From Akkermansia muciniphila (GTDB lineage: Bacteria > Verrucomicrobiota > Verrucomicrobiia > Limisphaerales > SIAT01): a stretch of DNA of 41,467 nucleotides. The notes beneath the pieces were generated by a model. That model saw only the letters and a list, made by a program, of their open reading frames with translations. It was not told the origin of the DNA and searched no databases. This document shows positions 17,976 to 27,771 of this stretch, one piece after another. The stretch is taken from contig CAMDJP010000025.1 of the NCBI GenBank assembly GCA_945900775.1, positions 1 through 41,467 on the forward strand. Reading direction: 5' to 3'. The position numbers and the translations under genes are program-made. Within the stretch, counting starts at the first letter, position 1. Each line of letters begins with the position of its first letter.

Positions 17976-18854
17976 TTAGTAGAGCCAGCTCGTGATTTCC
18001 CCAGCGCCGCCAAGCCTCACGCCCTGCCGCCGGTAAGCCCAGCACATGTAGCTGATGCTCACGAAAAACGACGCCGGCAACCGGTTCGCCGCGGTAGCCT
18101 TCACGCCAAGCAACGTCGTCTTACCACCGAAACCCATCGGGCCGATGCCCAGCTCGTTCGCAGTCTTCAAAATGTCCTGCTCCAGCGCGTCCAGCTCCGC
18201 GTTCGGATTGCGGTCGTCGAGCTTGCGGAAAAACTGCTGCTTGCTGAACTCGTAGCCGGTCGCGCGGTCGCCACCGATGCAGACGCCGAGGATGCCCGGG
18301 CCGCAACCCTTCCCCTGCGCCTGCAGCACGGCGTCGAGGATCACCTTGCGGCAGCCGTCGAGGTCGCGGTTAGCGTGAAGCTTCTCGTTCGGCAGCGAGT
18401 ATTGCGCGCCGACATTCTCACAGCCGCCGCCCTTGAGCGCGAGGCGCACGGAAACTTCCGGCGAACGGTGCTGGTGGAAGTGGACCGTAGGCGCGCCAGG
18501 GCCGACATTCGTGCCATCGTTCTTGCCTGTGAGCGAATCCACTGAGTTCTGGCGCAGATAACCTTTCTTCGTCGCCTCCGTCACCGCCACGCGTGCCGTC
18601 TCCTCGAAATGAATCTGGTCAAAGCCGACCGGGCAATCTACGTAGAAGAGAATGCTCCCTGTGTCCTGGCAAATCGGCTGGGACTTGCGCTTCGCCAGCA
18701 CGATGTTCTGGTCGATAATCTTGAGCGCGCTCTCGGCAATCGTCCCCTTCTTCTCGTTTTCGAGCGAGCGGATGAGCGCTTGGTTCACGTCATCCGGGAG
18801 CTCCACGGACGTACGGCGGATCAGCTCGATGAGGGAATCGTTGAGCGCGTTCAT
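17976..18854 (-). CDS. Class I fumarase / tartrate dehydratase alpha subunit
   Basis: 292 residues, matching the TtdA/N-terminal class I fumarase domain. The three likely [4Fe-4S] ligands are Cys62 (SQPICQDTGS), Cys145 (KGGGCENVGAQ) and Cys192 (ILGVCIGGDR). It is first in the unit alpha-dctA-beta, with only 25 bp between its stop and the transporter ATG. Lengths (292 and 191) resemble TtdA/TtdB, but two-subunit fumarases have the same architecture, so either name is possible; the DctA-type neighbour favours a C4-dicarboxylate role. A clear TTGACA and a -10-like TACGGT precede the gene. Confidence 0.9.
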   Translation of the reverse strand: MNALNDSLIELIRRTSVELPDDVNQALIRSLENEKKGTIAESALKIIDQNIVLAKRKSQPICQDTGSILFYVDCPVGFDQIHFEETARVAVTEATKKGYLRQNSVDSLTGKNDGTNVGPGAPTVHFHQHRSPEVSVRLALKGGGCENVGAQYSLPNEKLHANRDLDGCRKVILDAVLQAQGKGCGPGILGVCIGGDRATGYEFSKQQFFRKLDDRNPNAELDALEQDILKTANELGIGPMGFGGKTTLLGVKATAANRLPASFFVSISYMCWAYRRQGVRLGGAGEITSWLY

Positions 18855-18863
18855 CTACAAGTC

Positions 18864-18893
18864 ACCGTAAACGCCCGTGGCCAAACGTGTCAA
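18864..18893 (-). promoter_or_regulatory. Putative promoter of the fumarase-dctA operon
   Basis: On the minus strand a perfect TTGACA (18888-18893) is followed after 18 bp by TACGGT (18864-18869), ending 9 nt before the ATG at 18854. The mRNA would be nearly leaderless; no Shine-Dalgarno is visible in the 9 nt. Confidence 0.45.
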
Positions 18894-18957
18894 CGAACCG
18901 CTCGTCCGGCGCGATTTCACTTTTCCGCCACTGCCGCGCCTCCTATCCTCGCCGCCT

Positions 18958-19815
18958 ATGACTGACCGCGCTCCGCTCAAGGTCGCCAAGTGGCCGTTCC
19001 TGCTCGGCGACGCCCTCTTCCTCGGGCTCGCCTACTGGATCATGCTCAAGGTGGATCCGTTCATCACCATCTGGCAGGCGGTCGCGCTCTTCCTATGCGT
19101 CGCCGCCGGCACGTGGCTCGCCGTCACGCCGTTCGTCTGGGAACACAAAGCCGCCCTCCGCCTCGCCGAATCCGAATCGCTCGCTGGCACCGTTGAGCAA
19201 ATTAAGAACCTCGAGTCCATCGCCGCGCAGATCCAGACCGCCACCGGCCAATGGCAGAGCGCCCTCGATTCCGGCAACAAAGTCCTCGAATCCGCGCAGC
19301 AGATGAACTCGCGGATGGAAGCTGAGGCCGCGGCTTTCGCCGATTTTTTCAAGCGAGCGGACGAGAAAGAGAAAAGCCACCTGCGCCTCGAGGTTGAGAA
19401 GCTCCGCCGCAGCGAGACCGACTGGCTGCAGGTCGTCGTGCGCTTGCTCGACCACGTGTACGCGCTGCAACAGGCAGGCGCGCGCTCCGGAAAAACCGAG
19501 CTGGCGGAGAATCTTTCACGCTTCCAAGCCGCCTGCCGCGACGTCACCCGCCGCGTCGGCCTCGTGCCTGTCGAGATTGCACACGGTGTGCCGTTCGACG
19601 AGAAGCACCACCAGCTTCCTGACGACGCACCAGCCAAGCCCACCGCCGGCGCGCGCATCGACGCCACGCTCGCGAGCGGCTACACCTATCAAGGCCAAGC
19701 CATCCGCTCGCCAATTGTGTCGTTACAGACTGCCGGTGAAATCACCGCAAAAGAGAAAACGGCTGCAGCCGCGACAAACGGCCCCGCCGACACCGCGCAA
19801 CCGACTCTGATTTGA
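18958..19815 (+). CDS. Membrane-anchored GrpE-like protein
   Basis: 285 residues from the ATG at 18958; an earlier in-frame start (18877) would overlap the fumarase promoter and lacks support. Two hydrophobic helices (about 13-31 and 37-60) are followed by a long coiled coil (about 65-170) and a C-terminal part that reads as the GrpE beta-wing: RVGLVPVEIAHGVPFDEKHH, then LASGYTYQGQAIRSPIVSL. GrpE is the nucleotide exchange factor of DnaK. Ordinary GrpE is soluble and about 200 residues, so this would be a membrane-tethered paralog that could recruit Hsp70 to the inner membrane. No dnaK or dnaJ is nearby. TATCCT ends 8 nt before the ATG, suggesting a leaderless transcript. Confidence 0.72.
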   Translation: MTDRAPLKVAKWPFLLGDALFLGLAYWIMLKVDPFITIWQAVALFLCVAAGTWLAVTPFVWEHKAALRLAESESLAGTVEQIKNLESIAAQIQTATGQWQSALDSGNKVLESAQQMNSRMEAEAAAFADFFKRADEKEKSHLRLEVEKLRRSETDWLQVVVRLLDHVYALQQAGARSGKTELAENLSRFQAACRDVTRRVGLVPVEIAHGVPFDEKHHQLPDDAPAKPTAGARIDATLASGYTYQGQAIRSPIVSLQTAGEITAKEKTAAAATNGPADTAQPTLI

Positions 19816-19821
19816 CGGCTC

Positions 19822-22800
19822 TTAAACCGACGTTGTTTCTCCGACGTCAAAAAAGTGAAGCCAGCGCCGCGTAACGGGGCGTCTGTAAATCTTCTCCAGC
19901 GCCGCCGCGTAGAGTTTCAGTTGCGGAGCGTAGTAGGCCTTCTTCTCCTCCAGTTCGGCGGACGTAGCGCGGTCCATCCGGTCCGTCTTAAAATCGAGCA
20001 GCCAGATTTCCTCCGACAACATCACCACGAGATCCGCTACGCCCTGCACCACGACGAAATCATCCGCTGCGCCGCCGCCGGCAGGTAAACCCAGCGCAGT
20101 CAATTCTTCCAAACCAAATCGCGCCGTAAACGGAAGCTCCCGGCGTGTCGCACCCTTCTCGGCACGAATCTGTCGGCCCACCTTTGAATCCCAGAACGTC
20201 GCTAGCGCATTCAGATCCAACACTTCTCTCTCGGCTGGTGTGAATACGTCCGCACCGCGCAGCCGATCCGCCTCGGCGCGCAACTCGCCCACGCTGCCTG
20301 TGCGGTCCAACGCCACGAATTGCTGGAATGTGTGATGTGCAGTCCCAATCTCTGCCGGAGAAAGTTTGTTCCCCGTGGTGACTTCGTTTTCTGTGAATCT
20401 GAATCGCGGTGCACGAAACTGTTGTGCCACCTCTTCGTCCTCTGCCTCCCGTAACCGCCGGCGCAGCGCGGTGACGCTCGCCTTGGCGGCCGTTTCCGTC
20501 GCCGCCTCATCGGAGTATCGCCACGCGAACCGTTCCCGCAGCACGTTCAGCGCGGCGTTCTCCACCGCGGCGTCAGAGAGGGCGGCAGGCGCCTTTGCTG
20601 GCAGCACCGGTGTCACCGCCAAACGCTCGTCGTCGGCCGTATAGATTGCCCAGCTCACGAGGTCGTTCCGATCTTCGCGCCGTGCAACACCGGCCTGCGC
20701 TTTGACCAGTTCCGGCAGCCAGAGTTTCAACCACCCAAGGTAGCTTCTCTGTTCGAGTAGTGTCACGTCATCGAGCGTCTGGATTTTCAGATTCCCATCT
20801 TTGTCCAGCGGCCGGCTCGTGTCGGTTCCGACGAGCAGCAGCGTGTCGCGTGCGCGCGTCATCGCCACGTAGAGTAGGCGCAGTTCTTCCGCGCGTAACT
20901 CGGCCTCCTCGTGACGTTTGGCAAGAGAGAAGGGCAGGCTCGGATAGCGCTGCTCAGCCTCGGGCGCCAGCACTTTCATGCAGAACTCGTACCGTTGCGA
21001 AATCAGGATGTCCTTCCGCAAATCTTGCTCGTTGAAGCTCTGGCCGATACCTGCCAGCACCACGACGGGAAACTCGAGCCCTTTGCTTTGATGGATTGTC
21101 CGCAACTCGACAGCGCCAGTCATCTCGGTTGGCGGCGCCGGCTCACGGTCTTCCTCCAGTTCGAGCTGCTGATCAATGAAGCGGAGAAAGCGGTGTAATC
21201 CCTGCCGCTGGTGGGGATCGAACCGGCGCGCCAGCGCGAGCAGTTGGCGGACATTGCCCGCGCGTGCGGTGCCGCGCGCTCCGGCGAGCAGTAGCGCCTC
21301 GTAGCCGGTCTCGTCCAGCGCCGACTCGAGGCAGGCAGAGAGCGAACCGCGCTGGACGCCGCTCCGCCAGCGCGCGTGCCGGGTGAGGAACTCGTCCACC
21401 TTCGGCCACGCGCTGTGGTCGTGAGCCGTCTCGCGATGGAATTTCCTTAGCGCTTCCCAGAAAGGCGCACGGCTCAATGTCGCACGAATCGCCGCCAGCT
21501 CATCGAGCGAGAGGCCGACGAGCGGCGAGCGGAGCACGGCTAGCAGGGGCACGTCCTGCAGCGGGTTGTCGAGCAGACGCAGCAGGTTGAGCAAATCCAT
21601 CACCTCGAGCGCCCCGTAGAAGCCGCCGCGCCGCGCGACCAGCGGGATGCCGAATTCGTGGAACACCTTCGCGTAGGTTTCGCTCTTCGCCTTGACCGAG
21701 CGCATCAGCACAACCATGTCGCCCCAGTCCACGGTCTTCAGCGTCTTGCCATTCCACACCATCCGCTTCTCGGCACGGAGTTGAATCAGGCGTTGGGCAA
21801 CAAGGCGCGCCTCCTTCTCCGTCTTCTCGAGGTCGAACACCTCCGAGGCGAGCCTGCCGCTGTTGCCATCATCACTGTCGTTTTTATCAGCGGTGGAATG
21901 CATCTCCGTCTGCTGGATGAGATGGAGTTCCACGCGCGGGTGACCATCGACATCGTTCTTCAACGACAACTCGGGATGCGTCGCGCCTCGGCCGAAGCGC
22001 AGGTGCGTCGCCTCCGGATAATCCATCCCGCCGAATACCGGCCGCATCAGCGCGGCGAAGAGGCGGTTGATGAACTTCAGCACCCCCTCGCGGCTGCGGA
22101 AGTTGTCGCTGAGCCGCAGGCACTGGCCCGCCTCGCCGCTCCACTCGTGCTCGTAGCGCCGAAAGATGCGGGGGTCGGCGAGCCGGAAGCGGTAGACGCT
22201 CTGCTTGAGGTCGCCGACGAGGAAGCGGTTCGCCTTCGCGCCTTCGCCACTGAGCAGGCGCAGGATTTCATCCTGCGCGGCGTTGATATCCTGGCATTCG
22301 TCTACGAACACATGCTCGAACTGCGCACGCCACCGCTCGCCAATCTGCGGCTGCCGCAGCAGGCGCAGGGTAAACTGCTCGATGTCGGCGAAGTCCACGC
22401 CGGCCAGCTCGCGCTTGGCACGGCTGAACTCGGCCGTGAACTCGCCAGCCAGCGTCAGCAGCACACTCATCGGCCCGCGCACGTGGCGCCAATCCTCCGC
22501 CAACGGATCGCTGCCGTCCTCCGGCAGGGCGAGTGATTGGAACTCCTCTGCTTCGCCGAAGAACTTTTTGAACGGAGCGCGCAGCTGGAGTGCCTTCTTC
22601 GCGGGCCACACGCCGCCCTTCGTCTGGTTCGCCTCGCCAATCGCTTTTAAGGCAGCCCTCATTTTCTCCGTGGTCGGCGGATTCGAAACCTCAACCAGTG
22701 CGTTGGTAAATGTGGCGTAGCAAGGTTGGCCCGTCTGTGCGGCGCGGAACCGCGGCAGCCAGAAGGCGCGCCATTCCTGAAACGCCTCCACCAACCAGTG

Positions 22801-23430
22801 CCGCCAGTGTACAGGATCCGCCTCCTTCAAGGATTCAAGCTGCTTCTGTATCCAGTCCGCGGGGTCCGGTGACGTCTGCGCGTAGCGATGGAGCCTGAGG
22901 ATCAGAGCCCTCACTTGATCATCCGAGCCGCGGCACTCGCACCGGATGAATTCGCGCACGCGCTCACTCGCCTCGCTAGCGCGGGTGTAATGCCGCTCGA
23001 GCACCGTCTCCAGCGCGGCCGCCTCGAGCGGGCGCGTCTGCGAAGCATCCAGCACCGCTACCTGCGGATCTACCCCGTCGAGGTCGTGAAAATGCTGGCG
23101 CACCAGTTGCAGACAGAAGCCGTGGAGCGTGCCGATGGGCGCAGTGTCGAGTAATGCGAGCTGCTCGGCCGCGCGTTCGGATTTGGCGGCCTCTTCCGCA
23201 GTATGGAGCTTCTCCAACTCCTCGCGAAGCCGCTGGCGCATCTCGGCTGCTGCAGCGTCTGTGAACGTGACCATCAAAATCCGGTCGAGGTCGCAGCTCT
23301 TCTCGAATACGAGTCGGAGGGCGCGCGCGACGAGCGTGGTCGTCTTGCCGGTGCCGGCGCCGGCAGAGACGAGCACATTGCCGCCAGCCTCGATCGCCGC
23401 GCGCTGCGATGGATTGGAGAAAGCGCTCAC
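19822..23430 (-). CDS. addA: AddA-type helicase-nuclease (UvrD/RecB family)
   Basis: 1202 residues from a GTG at 23430 that overlaps the addB stop by 4 nt (GTGA). Starts further upstream would lie deep in addB. Walker A SAGAGTGKT is at 22-30; other SF1A motifs follow (VDECQDIN, the DLKQSVYRFR motif, TIHQSKGLEFPVVVLAG, LLYVAMTRARDTL). The C-terminal RecB-like nuclease has GVADLV and LLDFKTDRM (Asp1146, Lys1148). With AddB it resects double-strand ends for RecA in recombinational repair, as the functional counterpart of RecBCD. It ends 6 bp from the convergent GrpE-like gene. Confidence 0.93.
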   Translation of the reverse strand: MSAFSNPSQRAAIEAGGNVLVSAGAGTGKTTTLVARALRLVFEKSCDLDRILMVTFTDAAAAEMRQRLREELEKLHTAEEAAKSERAAEQLALLDTAPIGTLHGFCLQLVRQHFHDLDGVDPQVAVLDASQTRPLEAAALETVLERHYTRASEASERVREFIRCECRGSDDQVRALILRLHRYAQTSPDPADWIQKQLESLKEADPVHWRHWLVEAFQEWRAFWLPRFRAAQTGQPCYATFTNALVEVSNPPTTEKMRAALKAIGEANQTKGGVWPAKKALQLRAPFKKFFGEAEEFQSLALPEDGSDPLAEDWRHVRGPMSVLLTLAGEFTAEFSRAKRELAGVDFADIEQFTLRLLRQPQIGERWRAQFEHVFVDECQDINAAQDEILRLLSGEGAKANRFLVGDLKQSVYRFRLADPRIFRRYEHEWSGEAGQCLRLSDNFRSREGVLKFINRLFAALMRPVFGGMDYPEATHLRFGRGATHPELSLKNDVDGHPRVELHLIQQTEMHSTADKNDSDDGNSGRLASEVFDLEKTEKEARLVAQRLIQLRAEKRMVWNGKTLKTVDWGDMVVLMRSVKAKSETYAKVFHEFGIPLVARRGGFYGALEVMDLLNLLRLLDNPLQDVPLLAVLRSPLVGLSLDELAAIRATLSRAPFWEALRKFHRETAHDHSAWPKVDEFLTRHARWRSGVQRGSLSACLESALDETGYEALLLAGARGTARAGNVRQLLALARRFDPHQRQGLHRFLRFIDQQLELEEDREPAPPTEMTGAVELRTIHQSKGLEFPVVVLAGIGQSFNEQDLRKDILISQRYEFCMKVLAPEAEQRYPSLPFSLAKRHEEAELRAEELRLLYVAMTRARDTLLLVGTDTSRPLDKDGNLKIQTLDDVTLLEQRSYLGWLKLWLPELVKAQAGVARREDRNDLVSWAIYTADDERLAVTPVLPAKAPAALSDAAVENAALNVLRERFAWRYSDEAATETAAKASVTALRRRLREAEDEEVAQQFRAPRFRFTENEVTTGNKLSPAEIGTAHHTFQQFVALDRTGSVGELRAEADRLRGADVFTPAEREVLDLNALATFWDSKVGRQIRAEKGATRRELPFTARFGLEELTALGLPAGGGAADDFVVVQGVADLVVMLSEEIWLLDFKTDRMDRATSAELEEKKAYYAPQLKLYAAALEKIYRRPVTRRWLHFFDVGETTSV

Positions 23431-26400
23431 GACTCTTCCTCGTTCTCGGCTGGCGCCGCCCCGGCGGCCGGCGCTTTCTGCAACGCCCGGTATTCGTCCA
23501 CCCACGGATCGAACCTGCAGACACCGCGAAAGTCACACCGGTGACAGGGCGTTTCAAGCGATGAGCCGCTACCAAGTTTGTAAGGCGCCACCGTGGTCTC
23601 GCCGGCAAAAATCCTCTTCCCGAGCGAGGTCAGCTGCGTACGGACCTCTTCCAGCTGCGTACGAAAAAAATCGGTCTGCACACCGTCTTGAGCACGGTTG
23701 CCGTAAAGCGCCCCTGCCTTGGTGAACTCGTATCGAAACTGGTCGCCTTTCTGGACTTCACGACTATCGAGATTACGCAGCTGGGCGATGTCGAACATCC
23801 CAGCGTGACGGTAGCCATCGAGCCGCCGAGCCTGCTGACTCGTCGGGTCAAATGCCCCGCCACGGCTCTTGGCCGAACCGCCGCTCGTCCCGCGCAGATT
23901 CACGTAGAAAATCCCGACCGGCACGATCTTCGTCGCGTGAAAATACCCCGCCGCAGCGGGGAGTTGCGCGAGCGCGGCGAGGTAGGCCGGCAACTGGAGC
24001 TGCAGCCCGTTGTGCAGCTTGTCGGCATCCAAGTTGTGCGCCCTCGATTTGTAGTCGAGCACGACGGCAAACGCCTCGCCGCTGGCCGAGTCGCGGCAGA
24101 GGTCAACGCGGTCGATCCGCCCGCGCAGGGCGAGCCGCTGTCCGTTCTCCAAATCCAGCGACCACGCCGGCAGCGAACTTTCCGGAAGGCCGAAGGCGAC
24201 CTCCACCGCCATCGGATCAAACTTATACTGGCCCATCCAGCTGACCAGCGTCTCCATCAGCCGCGCCGTGGCCGCGATGAGTACCTCCGCCATGAAACGG
24301 CCCGGCGCCGTGGCCGCAAAGCGCCCACCCGCATACATCGGTACCAGCGATTTTCCCAGTGCGTGGATGCGACTGCCAGCCTCCGCTGGTGCGATATCCC
24401 GCCAGCGTTTCTTCTCCTGCGCCAGCTCGCTATGGAAGCGGTTGAGCAGCTCGTGCTGAAAACTACCGCGTTGGCGCGAATCCACCTCGAACTCTTTCCG
24501 CTCCTGGGCACCGAGCGTGTTCGCAACGAAAAACTTAAACGGGCAGGCGGCGAAATCTTCCAGCCGGCTGACGGAGCTTCGCAGCTCGACACCATGAATG
24601 GCCTTAATCAAGTCCGGCGCCACCGGCTGCGGCTGCGTCGCTTTGGCCAATTGCGCCTGTCGCGCAAGCGCGTTGGCGAACTCCGTCTGCCTGCCGAGCT
24701 CCGTAAGCGGCCGCTCCTGCGCCTCAATCGGCGCGGCAGCGTTGCGCAACAGTTCGGGTAGCAGCTCTGATGGATGTTCGGCGTCGCGCCACGTCGTTTC
24801 GCCGGGGTATTTTTCAGGCTCGAGGCTGGGAAAAATCCGCCGCACATGCGCGAGGAAGGGCGAGGGGTTGCTCTTACGCCCTTCCACGTTGGTCTCGGCG
24901 TAGCTGAGCACGAGCCGCTCGCGGGCGCGGGTGCAGGCGATGTAGCCGTAGTAATGCTCGTGGCCGAGGCGATGACGCGCGCTCGGGCCGAGGAACACTC
25001 CATCGTCATCGAGCACCTGCCGCTCCGCCTCAGTCAGCAGCAGCGGTGCGGACGGCGGCGCAGGAAAAATCGTCTCATTCATCCCGAGCACGAGCGCGAG
25101 CTTGAGGTCGGGGTTGCGTGAGCGATCCACCGTCCCGATCAGCACCTGGTCGAGCGCCGGCGGCACGACCCCGACGCTGAGACCGGCAAGGCCAGCCTCG
25201 AGAATCGGCAGCCAGTCGCGCAGCGGCAACGGCTCGCCTAAGAAAGCTCGCTCCACATTCGCCAGCCAATCATGCATCTGCTGATAGACGGTCATGTGGA
25301 CCGACGCCGTCCTGCTTGCGGCGGTACCGCCTTCGCCCCGGCTCCATTTCTCCAGCCGCTCCGCCACGCGAAGTTTTTTCCAGAGACCGCGGATGGCCCC
25401 TGCGAGTTCCGGGCCAGTGGGCTGGCCTTTGACAGCGGCCGCAAAGGATGCGAACGGCTCGACGAGTTTCTTCCGCAGCGGCTCGAAGCGGACGGACTGA
25501 TCGGCGGCGCGCCGTTGAGACCGTTCGTTTTCCTCGGCCGGCTTCAGTGCCAGCGTTTGGAGCCACCCGACGCTGCCCTCGACGCCATACTCGAGCGCGA
25601 GATTCTCCAGCCGGTCCATTTGCTCCTCGCCGGCGGGCACGAGGCCGGTCTTGAGCGCGCCGAACCAGTCGTCGTGACGCCAGCCGTGGGCCGCGATGCG
25701 GATGGTACAGCGGGTTAATTCGGCGAGCGGGTGGTGAGCCACGGGCTCACGGCGGTCGAGGAAGAAGGGGATTCGGAAGCGCGTGAAGGCGCGTCGGAGC
25801 GCGTTATGGTAACCCTCCAGCGAACGAAGCAGCACGGCGCAATCGCGGAAGCGCCGCGTAGAATCGGCGCGGACGAACCGCAGCACCTCGCGCGCGGCGA
25901 GGGTCGCCTCGGCTTCCGGGTTCGGACAGGCGACGATGCGGAGGGTTTCCGAAGAATGGGTGTTCGCGGCCGATGCATCGCCTGCCCACGCCCTCTCGAG
26001 ATGAGCCAACGTTTCGTTGCCGGTGAAACGATGGGGGCCGGCGGCGAATTGCAGAGCCTCTACCTCTACCTTCATGCACGGCAATCGTTCCAGCGCAAGA
26101 CGGCAGCGGCGGTAGCTCTGTGCCACGACCGCCCACGTCGAGCGCCACGCCGGTTCAGTGGCCGGTTCCTGCTTCAGGCAAAAGGCGAGCGTTGCCTTCT
26201 CGCAACACGGCAAGAGCGCCACGAGCAGTTCCAGCTCTTGCGGGGTCATTTCGGCGAAGCCGTCGAGCCAGAGCCCGCCCAAACGCAATGGCGATTGGGC
26301 GGGAAGCGCACGGAGCGCTTCGCTCGCGAGGTCGAGGAGTTGGTCGGCGTCGCGCAGGGCGTGGTCTTCAAGCCACTTCTCGTAATCCTCCAGCAGCAGA

Positions 26401-26903
26401 GCGAGATCGAGCAGCTTGGCCTGGAGCTGCGGCACGCGGCCGGGCTTTGCGGCCAGCTCGCGGAGGCGGCGTGGAGGGAGCTGTGCGCGGCGCAGCTCGC
26501 GCAGGATTTGCCCAAGATGCTGCGCGAAGCCAGGCAGGCGCGCGGTGGCACGGAAGATTTTCAGCTCTTTGACCCGGCGCAGCAGCAGGGCGCGCAAGAC
26601 CATCACGCGGCCCTCGGCATCAAGTAGACGGGGCTCCGGCCGGCCGAGCGCGACGAGAACGAACGCAGCAAGGCGCTCGAAAGAAAGGATGTGCAGACGC
26701 GTGTAGCCCTCGAGCGAGCGGTCCTCGAGCAGCTGCCGCTCGAGTTGATAGGTGGACTGCTTCGGGGCGAGCAGCAGGAGCGGTGGGCCATCTGGACCCT
26801 CTGGGGCGCGCTTCAACTCATCGCGGATTTGTGCGAGGCAGGTGAAGGTCTTGCCGCTGCCGGCGGGGCCGAGGAGAAAGCGGATGGGCGACCCGTGGCT
26901 CAT
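23427..26903 (-). CDS. addB: AddB-type helicase-like nuclease with Fe-S cluster motif
   Basis: 1158 residues. Walker A GPAGSGKT lies at 12-19. The C-terminal PD-(D/E)XK nuclease contains VVLDYKSRAHNL with downstream QLQLPAYLAAL. The Fe-S staple is visible: one Cys in FAACPFKFF and three near the end in TPCHRCDFRGVCRF (1120, 1123, 1129), the pattern known from AddB. It partners with AddA encoded immediately downstream. The ATG is one base after the lpxA stop, so lpxA-addB-addA are tightly coupled. The last residues are acidic (AENEEES). Confidence 0.92.
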   Translation of the reverse strand: MSHGSPIRFLLGPAGSGKTFTCLAQIRDELKRAPEGPDGPPLLLLAPKQSTYQLERQLLEDRSLEGYTRLHILSFERLAAFVLVALGRPEPRLLDAEGRVMVLRALLLRRVKELKIFRATARLPGFAQHLGQILRELRRAQLPPRRLRELAAKPGRVPQLQAKLLDLALLLEDYEKWLEDHALRDADQLLDLASEALRALPAQSPLRLGGLWLDGFAEMTPQELELLVALLPCCEKATLAFCLKQEPATEPAWRSTWAVVAQSYRRCRLALERLPCMKVEVEALQFAAGPHRFTGNETLAHLERAWAGDASAANTHSSETLRIVACPNPEAEATLAAREVLRFVRADSTRRFRDCAVLLRSLEGYHNALRRAFTRFRIPFFLDRREPVAHHPLAELTRCTIRIAAHGWRHDDWFGALKTGLVPAGEEQMDRLENLALEYGVEGSVGWLQTLALKPAEENERSQRRAADQSVRFEPLRKKLVEPFASFAAAVKGQPTGPELAGAIRGLWKKLRVAERLEKWSRGEGGTAASRTASVHMTVYQQMHDWLANVERAFLGEPLPLRDWLPILEAGLAGLSVGVVPPALDQVLIGTVDRSRNPDLKLALVLGMNETIFPAPPSAPLLLTEAERQVLDDDGVFLGPSARHRLGHEHYYGYIACTRARERLVLSYAETNVEGRKSNPSPFLAHVRRIFPSLEPEKYPGETTWRDAEHPSELLPELLRNAAAPIEAQERPLTELGRQTEFANALARQAQLAKATQPQPVAPDLIKAIHGVELRSSVSRLEDFAACPFKFFVANTLGAQERKEFEVDSRQRGSFQHELLNRFHSELAQEKKRWRDIAPAEAGSRIHALGKSLVPMYAGGRFAATAPGRFMAEVLIAATARLMETLVSWMGQYKFDPMAVEVAFGLPESSLPAWSLDLENGQRLALRGRIDRVDLCRDSASGEAFAVVLDYKSRAHNLDADKLHNGLQLQLPAYLAALAQLPAAAGYFHATKIVPVGIFYVNLRGTSGGSAKSRGGAFDPTSQQARRLDGYRHAGMFDIAQLRNLDSREVQKGDQFRYEFTKAGALYGNRAQDGVQTDFFRTQLEEVRTQLTSLGKRIFAGETTVAPYKLGSGSSLETPCHRCDFRGVCRFDPWVDEYRALQKAPAAGAAPAENEEES

Positions 26904-26904
26904 C

Positions 26905-27705
26905 TCACTCGCCAGCCTCGGTCGAATCCTCGCGGCCGGTATCGCCGCAGATGCCGCGTTTGCTGGTGGCGATAAAATTGATTAACTGCCGGGCCGCACC
27001 GTCCGTAAACTCGCGCTCGGCCGCGTGCAGCGCCTGTCCGAGATTCAGTCCGCGCCGGAAGAGAGCGTGGTAAAGCTTCTTCAACTGCAGCCGCTGCTCG
27101 GGCATCACACCCGAACGCCGCAGACCGACGCTGTTCAGCCCGCAAAGCCGGTTCATCCCATTGCGCGCGATGCAGAAGGGCGGCAGGTCCTTGGTGATGG
27201 CCGCACCACCTTGCATCAGAGCCAGCGTACCGACGCGGCAGAACTGGTGCACAAGACAATTGCCGGAAAGAAAGACGCGGTCGCCGACCTCAACATGGCC
27301 GGCGAGGAGCGCGCCATTGGCAAGGATGACGTGGTCGCCGAGCACGGTATTGTGGCCCACGTGACTGTGGGCCATCAGCAGGTTGTGCGAGCCGATAATC
27401 GTGTCCTCCGCCAGCTTGTTCGAGCGGTGGATAGTGACGTGTTCGCGGAAGACGTTGTTCTCCCCGATGCGCAGGCGCGTCGGCGCGCCATCGTACTTCA
27501 AGTCCTGCGGCGCGTCGCCGATGACGCAGCCGGCGTGAAAGCGGTTGTTCGCGCCGATGGTCGTGTGGCCTGTGAGGTACACGTGCGGGCCAACGACACA
27601 GCCGGACCCGAGCGCGACGTTCTCATCCACCACCGCGTACGGGCCGACGACAACGGTGGGGTCGAGTTTAGCTTTCGGATGGATGACGGCAGTCGGATGA
27701 ATCAT
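26905..27705 (-). CDS. lpxA: Acyl-ACP--UDP-GlcNAc O-acyltransferase (EC 2.3.1.129)
   Basis: 266 residues from the ATG at 27705, preferred over an in-frame GTG at 27717 because the family starts MIHPTAVIHP; GGTGGAG lies just upstream. The first step of lipid A synthesis. A left-handed beta-helix of hexapeptide repeats covers about residues 2-185, and NLLMAHSHVGHN aligns with the E. coli active-site strand, placing the catalytic His at 118. The helical C-terminus follows (RRSGVMPEQRLQLKK). It shows that the organism makes LPS. It follows radC by 66 bp and precedes addB by one base; other lpx genes are not present. Confidence 0.95.
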   Translation of the reverse strand: MIHPTAVIHPKAKLDPTVVVGPYAVVDENVALGSGCVVGPHVYLTGHTTIGANNRFHAGCVIGDAPQDLKYDGAPTRLRIGENNVFREHVTIHRSNKLAEDTIIGSHNLLMAHSHVGHNTVLGDHVILANGALLAGHVEVGDRVFLSGNCLVHQFCRVGTLALMQGGAAITKDLPPFCIARNGMNRLCGLNSVGLRRSGVMPEQRLQLKKLYHALFRRGLNLGQALHAAEREFTDGAARQLINFIATSKRGICGDTGREDSTEAGE

Positions 27706-27771
27706 TTGCTCCACCACGAAATAACATGGCCGGGCGCGGATGGAAATGCGGATTTGAGCAGCCGATTTCGA

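Noticed and set aside
21209-21226. Minus-strand CCGGTTCGATCCCCACCA looks like a tRNA T-arm plus CCA end
   Set aside because: It lies inside addA, encodes RRFDPHQ in frame, and no acceptor, D or anticodon arm can be built upstream.
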